Part shown: positions 6,207 to 13,778 of the stretch, piece by piece
How the letters are laid out: each line of letters starts with the position of its first letter
How positions within the stretch are numbered: position 1 is the first letter of the stretch
Assembly: GCA_021780375.1 (NCBI GenBank)
Contig: JAJXYT010000084.1
Coordinates: 1 to 39,837 of the forward strand
Direction: 5' to 3'
DNA length: 39,837 bases
DNA from: a bacterium
Lineage (GTDB): Bacteria; Verrucomicrobiota; Verrucomicrobiia; Limisphaerales; UBA11358
Translations under genes and position numbers: made by a program
The notes under the pieces: model-generated
Told to the model about the DNA's origin: nothing
Database searches by the model: none
Seen by the model: the letters and a program-made list of their open reading frames with translations, nothing else

Positions 6207-8252
6207 ATGAAAGCGCTGACGCCTGTTTTCCTGGTTTGGCTCATTGCTCTTCTCCTGGCACCCACGAATGCGACGGCGGACGGCATGTTCGTCGTGCCGA
6301 AATTCGTCTGGGACAAGCACAAGGACATCAACGAACCGACGCAAAAGGCAATCCTTGTTTACGATGCGGGGCGCGAGGATTTGATATTGCAGGTCAAATA
6401 TGAAGGACCGGTGGACGAATTCGGGTGGCTCATCCCCGTACCGAACCTGCCCACGATCCGAAAAGGCTCGATGAACTGTTTCTACGAATTGAGCCAATAC
6501 ACGCAACGGAATTTCGGACAGCAAGCTGGAGAAATACCGATGGCAGGCAGTCTTGGCAGAGGTGACAACGAAAAACCTGAACCGGTGAAAGTAATCGAGG
6601 TCAAAACCGTCGGTGCTTACCAAATCGCCGTGCTTTCGACCCAGGATTCCGGCGCATTGGCAAAATGGCTGGAGGTAAACCGGTTTTATTTTCCGACGAA
6701 CAAAACCGACGCGCTGGATGCCTACGTCAAACAGCAATGGTATTTCGTCGCGGCCAGAATCGATCTGTCAGCGAGCGGCGGTTTTCGGTTGCTCTCGCCG
6801 CGACAGGCACAAAACGAACTCATCCCAAACTATTCAGCCCACTTGAAACTCGCCAACGGCGAATTGAATCCGCTGCAAATCAGTTTTGCCAGCGACCGCT
6901 GTGTATTTCCGCTGAAAATTTCTTCCGTCAACGGCCAACCGTCAGAAGTACAGGTTTATGTGCTCTCGCCGGAGCCGCTGCTGGAAAAGTCAATGTTCGA
7001 AGAGAAGCAGGAGGAACTAGTTCGCTCTGATCAAGAGCGTGAGTCAAAGTTGGAACAGTCCAGAAGAAACCTTCAAGCGTTGCGTGTGCAAATGTTGGAG
7101 GCTTCATTGCTGCCGTCGGCAGAAGCCGGCAAACAGTTGAACTCACCGCCGGAGGTGCCTGCATGGGATTTGTTACCTTATGATGCTGTCACGGAAAAGG
7201 AACTTCCCCAGTGCAGCAAAGTCATTTATCGGCTCAAAGGTAAAACATGGTGGTTGACCAAACAGACATGGACTTTCCAGCCCACCCAAATGCATGATCT
7301 TGAATTTCAACCCGCTATTCCGGCGCTCGTCGGAAAACTGAAGGGTACAGCAGGGTATTTCGCCGCAGCGAATCTTGCTTCATTGGGAACGAACGGCGCG
7401 ACAGCTCTGCTGTCGGCACTCGATGGAACCAACAGTGTCGCACGGCTCAATGTCGCTTCCGTCCTCGAACGTATCAATGACCCCCGTTTGTCAGGTCAAC
7501 TGGATAGGCTCCTGGCCGATCCGCAGCCGGAGGTTCGAGCACAGGCCATTTCCGCGGTAATGAATCATTGGAATTCTGGTTTCACCAAGGAACTTGTCGG
7601 CTTACTGCGGGATCCCTACCGAGAAATCCGCCATCAAACCGTGTTAGCTCTGGAAAGACACCGGAGCGAAGTATCCCCCTACATTCCGGTTTTCCGGCAA
7701 ATGCTCAAAGACACGAATGCGGCAGTTCGCGCCTCCGGAATGGAAATGCTTTACCAGCTTCAAGTGCCGTTACCCCGGGAACAGTTGCTGCAATTCTTCA
7801 AACTGCCCGACCGGGAAGCCATCAGCCTGGTACTCGCTCAACTACGAAACAAAAACAACTCAGGCATGCCCGCTTTCATTAACGACGGAACGGGTATTTC
7901 TGATAATGAAGCCATCCCTTTGCTGCGAAACGCCGATCCGCTCGCGCGGTTGATAGGTCTTAAGATTTTATATAAAAACGCGGAAAAACAATCGGTTGAA
8001 CTGGCAATGTTGCTATTGAAAGACCCTGAACCAGCAGTGCGGTTGCGTGCCGCGAGGACATTGCGCGCCCTTACCGGGCAACATTTCACGGATAAACAAG
8101 CCGATCAATGGCAGAAATGGTGGATGGCCAACAAAACCAGTTTTGTGGTACAGGTGGATCCCGAAGAACTGGTCCCGCAGCCTCCTGATTATCGGATCGA
8201 CGAAATCACTGACCGTCCCCGCGCCACGCCGCCGGAAAATTTTCCGCGTTGA
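6207..8252 (+). CDS. exported DUF2330-type protein with C-terminal HEAT-like repeats
   Basis: Signal peptide MKALTPVFLVWLIALLLAPTNATADG; DGMFVVPKFVWDKHKDINEPTQKAILVYDAGREDLILQVKYEGPVDEFGWLIPVP is DUF2330-like; C-terminal half has repeated ADPQPEVRAQAISAV / DPYREIRHQTVLAL / DTNAAVRASGMEML helical repeats. Confidence 0.75.
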   Translation: MKALTPVFLVWLIALLLAPTNATADGMFVVPKFVWDKHKDINEPTQKAILVYDAGREDLILQVKYEGPVDEFGWLIPVPNLPTIRKGSMNCFYELSQYTQRNFGQQAGEIPMAGSLGRGDNEKPEPVKVIEVKTVGAYQIAVLSTQDSGALAKWLEVNRFYFPTNKTDALDAYVKQQWYFVAARIDLSASGGFRLLSPRQAQNELIPNYSAHLKLANGELNPLQISFASDRCVFPLKISSVNGQPSEVQVYVLSPEPLLEKSMFEEKQEELVRSDQERESKLEQSRRNLQALRVQMLEASLLPSAEAGKQLNSPPEVPAWDLLPYDAVTEKELPQCSKVIYRLKGKTWWLTKQTWTFQPTQMHDLEFQPAIPALVGKLKGTAGYFAAANLASLGTNGATALLSALDGTNSVARLNVASVLERINDPRLSGQLDRLLADPQPEVRAQAISAVMNHWNSGFTKELVGLLRDPYREIRHQTVLALERHRSEVSPYIPVFRQMLKDTNAAVRASGMEMLYQLQVPLPREQLLQFFKLPDREAISLVLAQLRNKNNSGMPAFINDGTGISDNEAIPLLRNADPLARLIGLKILYKNAEKQSVELAMLLLKDPEPAVRLRAARTLRALTGQHFTDKQADQWQKWWMANKTSFVVQVDPEELVPQPPDYRIDEITDRPRATPPENFPR

Positions 8253-8259
8253 CCGGTAC

Positions 8260-8332
8260 GGGGCGCCGAGCACCCGCTCGGCTCATTGCGACGCGTCCAA
8301 CGATTCGCGCCGAGCCGGTGCTCCGCGCTCCG
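8260..8332. repeat. palindromic repeat element
   Basis: Arms GGGGCGCCGAGCACCCGCTCGGC (8260-8282) and GCCGAGCCGGTGCTCCGCGCTCC (8309-8331), about 20/23 complementary. Confidence 0.75.
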
Positions 8333-8386
8333 GTTTCTGTTCGCGAAAATTCGTGTAATTCGCGTCCAGGGATTTATCTTTTCGCC

Positions 8387-9280
8387 ATGCGTTATCGGAT
8401 TCTGGGCAAGACGGGTCTGCGCGTGTCGGTCATTGGCATCGGCACGTGGCAGTTTGGCGGCGAGTGGGGACATGATTTTTCCCAGGCCGAGGCCGATGCC
8501 ATCCTCGACACGGCGGCGGAGTGCGGCCTCAACCTGATTGACACCGCCGAATGTTACGGCGACCACCTGTCCGAGCGGCTGATTGGTAATTACCTCGCGC
8601 GCCGCGACCGGTCACACTGGCTGGTGGCGACCAAGTTCGGCCACCACTTCAACCGTTTCATGAACCGCGACGACGATTTTTCCGTCGCCGGCGTGCGGCA
8701 GCAACTCGAAGCCTCGCTCCAGGCGCTGCGCGTCGGGACGATTGACCTCTACCAGTTTCATTCCGGTTCCGACACGCTCTTTCAGAACCAGGAATTGTGG
8801 ACGATGCTGGCGGAGCAAAAACGCGCCGGCAAAATCCGGCATCTGGGCGTTTCCATTTTGGGCAAGGGAAGTGAGTGGCAGGCGCAGAAGGCGGTTCAAT
8901 TCGGCGTGGAGGCATTGCAGGTGGTTTATAACCGGCTCGACCGGCGTCCGGAGCAACTCTATTTCCCGCACGCGCAGAAAAACAACCTGGGGATTCTCGC
9001 GCGGGTGCCGCTCGCCAGCGGATTGCTCTCCGGCAAATACAAACCCGGCGCCACCTTTGCCGCCAATGACGTCCGCGCCACGTTCGACGCGGAAAAAATG
9101 CAGCGCGACCTGGCCGAAGTGGAGCGTCTGCAAAAAGAGGAAGTGCCGCCCGGCGTGCCGATGGCGAAATGGGCGATGGCGTGGTGCCTGAAAAATCCGG
9201 CGGTAACCGCGCTCATCCCCGGCTGTAAAAATCCCGAGCAGGTGCGCGCGAATGCCGGCGCGGCGGAGTTGGTAAAATGA
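8387..9280 (+). CDS. aldo/keto reductase
   Basis: MRYRILGKTGLRVSVIGIGTWQFGGEWG...LIDTAECYGDHLSERLIG...LRVGTIDLYQFH; the ORF-track start at 8249 reads through the palindromic element. Confidence 0.92.
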   Translation: MRYRILGKTGLRVSVIGIGTWQFGGEWGHDFSQAEADAILDTAAECGLNLIDTAECYGDHLSERLIGNYLARRDRSHWLVATKFGHHFNRFMNRDDDFSVAGVRQQLEASLQALRVGTIDLYQFHSGSDTLFQNQELWTMLAEQKRAGKIRHLGVSILGKGSEWQAQKAVQFGVEALQVVYNRLDRRPEQLYFPHAQKNNLGILARVPLASGLLSGKYKPGATFAANDVRATFDAEKMQRDLAEVERLQKEEVPPGVPMAKWAMAWCLKNPAVTALIPGCKNPEQVRANAGAAELVK

Positions 9281-9284
9281 TTTG

Positions 9285-9353
9285 GTAGCAGCCGACGTGA
9301 GTCGGCTCAAACTTTCGAAAAAGGAATCATGCGCCGACTCGCTTCGGCTGCTC
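9285..9353. repeat. palindromic repeat element (GTAGCAG family) in a convergent spacer
   Basis: GTAGCAGCCGACGTGAGTCGGCTCAAACTTTCGAAAAAGGAATCATGCGCCGACTCGCTTCGGCTGCTCC. Confidence 0.8.
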
Positions 9354-9438
9354 CTTGTTTGATCTGCTCACCGCAACCCGTCCGCCGCCGTCAGCCAGGT
9401 CATCTCGCTATAACGCCACCGCTCCAGGCGGTTCAGCT

Positions 9439-9987
9439 CTATTTCGCCGCCAACGCGGTTTCGATGGCGTGAGTCACTTCCGGGGAGTCGGGTTTCACGG
9501 GTGAGGCGAAGCGATTCAGGATTTTGCCGTCACGGCCGATGACAAACTTGGTGAAGTTCCAGCCGATGTTGCCGGGAAATGGCGAGTCTTGGCCTGCCAA
9601 CAGCACGTAAAGCGGATGGCGATTGGGACCATTGACTTCAATCTTGTCGAACATCGGAAAGGTCACGTCGAATTTCGAGGTGCAGAACTGTTTGATTTCC
9701 AGGTCCGTGCCGGGTTCCTGATGGGCGAACTGGTTGCAGGGAAAACCGAGCACCACCAGACCCTGGTCCTTGTATTTTTTGTAAACTGCCTCCAGCGCGG
9801 TGTATTGCGGGGTGAATCCGCACTTGGACGCGACATTGACGATGAGCAGCACCTTGCCCTGATACGGCTTGAGGGAAGTGCTGTTGCCGTCAATATCCTT
9901 AAGCGGAATGTCGTAAATGGACTCGGCCGCCTTGGCGGCCAGGATTTGAACAAATGTAATCGCGACCAGTAGAACAAGTGTTTTCAT
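9439..9987 (-). CDS. glutathione peroxidase (Cys type), exported
   Basis: MKTLVLLVAITFVQILAAKAAESIYDIPLKDIDGNSTSLKPYQGKVLLIVNVASKCGFTPQYTALEAVYKKYKDQGLVVLGFPCNQFAHQEPG. Confidence 0.93.
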   Translation of the reverse strand: MKTLVLLVAITFVQILAAKAAESIYDIPLKDIDGNSTSLKPYQGKVLLIVNVASKCGFTPQYTALEAVYKKYKDQGLVVLGFPCNQFAHQEPGTDLEIKQFCTSKFDVTFPMFDKIEVNGPNRHPLYVLLAGQDSPFPGNIGWNFTKFVIGRDGKILNRFASPVKPDSPEVTHAIETALAAK

Positions 9988-10136
9988 GGCCGGAACGATG
10001 CACCGGCTTTGACGGGTTGTCAACCTGGGGCAGGCCGACCGCGGAAAATTTATTTTCGGGGAACCTTTGATCGTCTCATGCCTCTTATCCGACGCAACCA
10101 ATGTTTCGTTCGAAACAAGAAAAACAGGAGAGTCTA

Positions 10137-11278
10137 TGATTAAACAAAGTAAAAACACCTTAAGGTCGGCCGAAGGCTGGTGCAGTCTTCTTGCCGCCGC
10201 GGGCATTCTGGTTCTGGCCGGCACGGCTTCGGCTGACGGCTTGAAACTGAACCGTCATTTCAACCGGCCGGGTAACCTTCTGATGGCCGATCAGTTCAAC
10301 AACCGCGTCATCGAGACCGACCCGGCGGGCAACATCGTCTGGTCGTTCGGGCTGGGTCCGAATGATTTTTCCGCCAAATCCATCATCGGCGTTAACGACG
10401 CCCAGCGCGTCGGGCCGTTCACCCTGATGGCCGGCACGGGTACCCCGCCGGGTGTGATTCCCCAAGCTCCCGACGGTGTGGCGGACAACCGCATCATCCT
10501 GGTGAACCCGTTCGGCCACATTGTCTGGCAATACGGCCAGTTTGGAGTGACGGGTTCTGGTCCCAATCAATTGAGCACACCGGTGCAATGCACCTGGCTT
10601 CCGAACGCACACGTCCTCATCTCCGATCAGGGCAACAACCGGATCATTGAAGTGAACTTGCGGAAGCAAATCGTCTGGCAATTTCCCGGTTCGGATACGA
10701 ATGCCTCCGACCAGCTCAGTAGCCCGAATTCTGCCGAGTTGCTGGAAAACGGCCATATTCTGATCTCCGACGAAGGCAACTCCCGCGCCCTCGAAGTCAC
10801 GCGCGACGATCAGGTCGTCAAAGTCTTCACGGCCGGTGGCACGGTGGGCGCGGTGGCCTTCGCCAGTCGTCTCGACAATGGCGACACGCTCCTGACCGAT
10901 GCCGGCAATTCTGCTGCCGTCGAGGTGGATGCCAACGATAATATTGTCTGGCAATACTTTACAGACACAGATCCGCTCAGCGTCCCGGCGCCGGCGCCGA
11001 CCCGCGCCATTCGGCTGAAAAATGGCGACACCTTGATCAGCGACCAGTTCAACAATCGCGTCATCCGGGTAAGCCTGGCCGGAGTCATCGTGGCCGACTA
11101 TGGTCTGCCATTGACGGGAATGACGCTTCCCGGCACCGGCGGTGTGATCGGCAGCAACGTTGGCTACGACCTCCACACCACGCAAAACGGGTTGTATTCA
11201 CCTTATGATGCCAAAATCATCGGGGATTACACCGGTTTAACGCCGCCGTTTGACTTCGACGAAGACAACGACGATTGA
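10137..11278 (+). CDS. exported beta-propeller (NHL/PQQ-like repeat) protein
   Basis: Signal peptide; repeated LLMADQFNNRVIETDPAGNIVWSFG / VLISDQGNNRIIEVNLRKQIVWQFPG / TLISDQFNNRVIRVSLAGVIVADYG units. Confidence 0.75.
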
Positions 11279-11283
11279 CCGGT

Positions 11284-11350
11284 TGCAGGACAAGCATCTT
11301 GCCTGTCTCTGACTTTTCGAAGTTGGAGACAGGCTGGAAGCCCGTCCTAC
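11284..11350. repeat. palindromic repeat element (GTAGGAC/ACTTT-loop) between convergent genes
   Basis: GCAGGACAAGCATCTTGCCTGTCTCTGACTTTTCGAAGTTGGAGACAGGCTGGAAGCCCGTCCTAC; arms about 19/25 complementary. Confidence 0.78.
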
Positions 11351-12543
11351 TTCGCAATCCACCCGCCGCCGAGGACCAGGTCGTCCTGATAAAACACCGC
11401 CGCCTGGCCGGGTGTAATGGCGCGCTGGGCGGAATGCAGTTTCACCTGCACCGAACCGTTGCCGGTCGGCGTTACCGTCGCCGGCGTGCCAGGATGGTTG
11501 TAACGAATCTTCGTCGTGACCTCGACCGGCCCCGAGAGGCTGTCGAACGGAATCCAATTACAACTCGTCGCGGTGAATTCGTCGCGGTCGAGCGCGGACT
11601 CGTCACCGACGACGACGCGATTGTTTTCCGCGTCCAGCTCGACGACATAAACCGGCTTAGGCGTGGTGATGCCGAGCCCTTTGCGCTGGCCGATGGTGTA
11701 AAATTCAATGCCCTCGTGATGGCCAAGGACAGTTCCGTACAAATCCATAATTTCGCCGCGATGCGGTTGCGCGAGGCCGGCTTGCTGAAGGAAGTCGCCG
11801 TAATTGTTGTCCGGTACGAAACAGATTTCCATGCTTTCCGCCTTATCGGCGGTCTTAAGCTGGCAATGTCGCGCCACTTCGCGGGTATCGTTCTTGGTCT
11901 TTTCGCCCAGCGGAAACAGGGCCCTCGCCAGTTGGTCCTGGCGCAGTGAAAACAGGAAGTAACTCTGGTCCTTCTTCAAATCGCGTCCGCGCTTGAGCAG
12001 ATAACGAGGCAGCGTAGCACAGGCGTCCCGCCTGTCCTGCGCATGGGTCAGTGCGGGCGTCGGCGGGTTTTGAACGGTTTGTGCAGGCGAGACGCCTGCG
12101 CTACTTTTTTCACCAAAGGAGCCATTTTCCACCCGCTCAATCCTTGCGAAATGTCCGGTGGCGATGTAATCCGCGCCAAGTTGCCTGGCGCGATCAATAA
12201 GCCGCCCAAACTTCAGGTTTTGATTGCACATCACACACGGATTCGGCGTGCGGCCGGCCTTGTATTCATCGGCAAAGTATTGAATGACGTGCTTCTGGAA
12301 CTCCGCCGCCTCGTCAATGAGGTAATACGGGATCCCGAGCTTGTAACACACGGCGCGGGCGTCGGTGACGGCCTGAGGGCCGCAACACTTATCCTCGGCG
12401 CGGTTCACGCAGTCCTGCGGCCAGAGCTTGAGCGTGATGCCAATGACCTCGTAGCCTTGCTCCAGCAAAAGCGCCGCCGTGGCGGAGGAGTCCACTCCCC
12501 CGCTCATGCCGCAGACGACGCGTTGACTCTTCGGCGAATTCAC
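11347..12543 (-). CDS. mnmA: tRNA-specific 2-thiouridylase, carrying an in-frame palindromic insertion
   Basis: (GTG)NSPKSQRVVCGMSGGVDSSATAALLLEQGYEVIGITLKLWPQ...TPNPCVMCNQNLKFGRL...YIATGHFARIE...RYLLKRGRDLKKDQSYFLFSL. Confidence 0.95.
   Translation of the reverse strand: MNSPKSQRVVCGMSGGVDSSATAALLLEQGYEVIGITLKLWPQDCVNRAEDKCCGPQAVTDARAVCYKLGIPYYLIDEAAEFQKHVIQYFADEYKAGRTPNPCVMCNQNLKFGRLIDRARQLGADYIATGHFARIERVENGSFGEKSSAGVSPAQTVQNPPTPALTHAQDRRDACATLPRYLLKRGRDLKKDQSYFLFSLRQDQLARALFPLGEKTKNDTREVARHCQLKTADKAESMEICFVPDNNYGDFLQQAGLAQPHRGEIMDLYGTVLGHHEGIEFYTIGQRKGLGITTPKPVYVVELDAENNRVVVGDESALDRDEFTATSCNWIPFDSLSGPVEVTTKIRYNHPGTPATVTPTGNGSVQVKLHSAQRAITPGQAAVFYQDDLVLGGGWIAK
12014..12104. repeat. palindromic element inserted in-frame within mnmA
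   Basis: GTAGCACAGGCGTCCCGCCTG ... CAGGCGAGACGCCTGCGCTAC terminal inverted repeats; encodes SAGVSPAQTVQNPPTPALTHAQDRRDACAT between FARIE and RYLLKRG. Confidence 0.85.
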
Positions 12544-12589
12544 AGAAGGACATTATACAATGCGCGGGCGGCGTGTAAAATGGTTTGAG
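12503..12589 (-). repeat. mnmA 5'-end repeat, copy A (functional mnmA promoter and first codons)
   Basis: Minus strand ctcaaaccaTTTTACAcgccgcccgcgcattgTATAATgtccttctGTGaattcgccgaagagtcaacgcgtcgtctgcggcatgag. Confidence 0.9.
12552..12579 (-). promoter_or_regulatory. putative mnmA promoter TTTACA-N16-TATAAT
   Basis: Minus strand TTTACA cgccgcccgcgcattg TATAAT, -10 (12557-12552) about 8 nt before the GTG start; conserved in copies B and C. Confidence 0.65.
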
Positions 12590-12636
12590 CAAACAGCCTT
12601 TACGCTGAAAGCAAAATGGGCTAATTTAATCTCACG

Positions 12637-12855
12637 ATGATTGTTCCAGTTTCCAAAGTGCAACTCCGGCGGGACGAAGACGGTGTATGGATTGCCAAAT
12701 CACCGCTGCTGCCCGGTTGTCACGCGCACGGGCGTGACCGGGGCGAGGCTGTGCTGCGTTTTCAGCAAGCTGCCAAAGCGCACCTTGAAGCGTTGCTCGA
12801 AACCGGACGCCCGATTCCTGAAGCTTTCCGCGATAAATTTATTCTGGCTGCGTGA
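12637..12855 (+). CDS. HicB-like antitoxin
   Basis: MIVPVSKVQLRRDEDGVWIAKSPLLPGCHAHGRDRGEAVLRFQQAAKAHLEALLETGRPIP; HicB fold pattern (G.W.A..P.LPGC...G.....A). Confidence 0.75.
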   Translation: MIVPVSKVQLRRDEDGVWIAKSPLLPGCHAHGRDRGEAVLRFQQAAKAHLEALLETGRPIPEAFRDKFILAA

Positions 12856-13088
12856 CCGTGGGAAAATATCCCTCATGGAATTGCCGTCAGCTTGAACGTC
12901 GCCTGCGTGAAATCGGTTGTGAGCTTCTCCGCACTGCCGGCAGTCACCGGCATTATTCAAATCCATTCCGGCCCGACCGGCTCATCACGTTCGCGTGGCA
13001 TCCGGGCGACGTGCCGCGCGGCATCATCGCCGACATTGTGGAAGACCTCGGCATCAGCCGTGACGACTTTTACTTCAAGAAATTCTGA
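12852..13088 (+). CDS. HicA-like mRNA interferase toxin
   Basis: GTG start overlapping the upstream stop by 4 nt; WNCRQLERRLREIGCELLRTAGSHRHYSNPFRPDRLITFAWHPGDVPRGIIADIVEDLGISRDDFYFKKF has the G.SH..Y......P.H......G....I....I....F pattern. Confidence 0.8.
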   Translation: MTVGKYPSWNCRQLERRLREIGCELLRTAGSHRHYSNPFRPDRLITFAWHPGDVPRGIIADIVEDLGISRDDFYFKKF

Positions 13089-13089
13089 A

Positions 13090-13187
13090 CGACTCCTCCG
13101 CTCATGCCGCAGACCACACGCTGGCGCTTTGGCGAATTCACAGATGGACATTATACAATGTGCCAGCAGTGTGTAAAATGGTTTGCG
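13090..13187 (-). repeat. mnmA 5'-end repeat, copy B
   Basis: Minus strand cgcaaaccaTTTTACAcactgctggcacattgTATAATgtccatctGTGaattcgccaaagcgccagcgtgtggtctgcggcatgagcggaggagt; encodes NSPKRQRVVCGMSGGV; about 85% identical to copy A by eye. Confidence 0.9.
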
Positions 13188-13232
13188 TGGCGCAAACTTG
13201 ATTTGCAGCTTCAAACAAGGTATTTTTCAGTC

Positions 13233-13448
13233 ATGCAATACAATGTCGTCATGGTTGAATCCGAAGAAGGTTTTGCGGTTTCCTGTCCCGCCCTGCCGGG
13301 GTGTCACAGCCAGGGGGCGACGCACGATGAAGCGCTGGCTAACATCCGCGAAGCCATCCAACTTTGGCTCGAAGTCGCTGAGGAAGACGCCAAGCGCGAA
13401 GCCGAAGCCGAGGGCGCGCATTTCACCCGCGAACTGGTGACCATTTGA
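13233..13448 (+). CDS. HicB-like antitoxin (second pair)
   Basis: MQYNVVMVESEEGFAVSCPALPGCHSQGATHDEALANIREAIQLWLEVAEEDAKREAEAEGAHFTRELVTI. Confidence 0.88.
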   Translation: MQYNVVMVESEEGFAVSCPALPGCHSQGATHDEALANIREAIQLWLEVAEEDAKREAEAEGAHFTRELVTI

Positions 13449-13451
13449 TTT

Positions 13452-13664
13452 GTGCCGAAAATTCCGGGCATCAGCCAGCGCGACGCCGTCCGTATTTTCG
13501 AAAAGCTGGGCTACCGCATCGCCCGACAAAGCGGACACATCGTGATGACCAACGGCAAACAACGGCTCATCATTCCCCGCCACAATCCCATCAATGCGAT
13601 CACCATGGGTTCGATTGCCAAAAGCGCCGGACTGACGCCGGATGAATTCCGCAAGCTGCTTTGA
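13452..13664 (+). CDS. HicA-like mRNA interferase toxin (second pair)
   Basis: (GTG)PKIPGISQRDAVRIFEKLGYRIARQSGHIVMTNGKQRLIIPRHNPINAITMGSIAKSAGLTPDEFRKLL; typical HicA/YcfA. Confidence 0.9.
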   Translation: MPKIPGISQRDAVRIFEKLGYRIARQSGHIVMTNGKQRLIIPRHNPINAITMGSIAKSAGLTPDEFRKLL

Positions 13665-13671
13665 TAACCTG

Positions 13672-13758
13672 CTCATGCCGCAGACGACGCGCTGGCGCTT
13701 TGACGAATTCATCGTGCGACATTATACAATGCGCAGGCGGCGTGTAAAATGGTTTGAG
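13672..13758 (-). repeat. mnmA 5'-end repeat, copy C
   Basis: Minus strand ctcaaaccaTTTTACAcgccgcctgcgcattgTATAATgtcgcacgATGaattcgtcaaagcgccagcgcgtcgtctgcggcatgag; encodes MNSSKRQRVVCGMS. Confidence 0.9.
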
Positions 13759-13778
13759 AAGTGAGAAAAAGGAAAGTG

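Noticed and set aside
10160-11185. 341-aa minus-strand ORF
   Set aside because: Antisense to the beta-propeller gene, whose repeats make a regular complement; no recognisable family.
13227-13712. 161-aa minus-strand ORF beginning MNSSKRQRVVCGMS
   Set aside because: The first 14 codons are the displaced mnmA 5' copy; the rest is antisense to the hicBA pair. Not considered a real protein.
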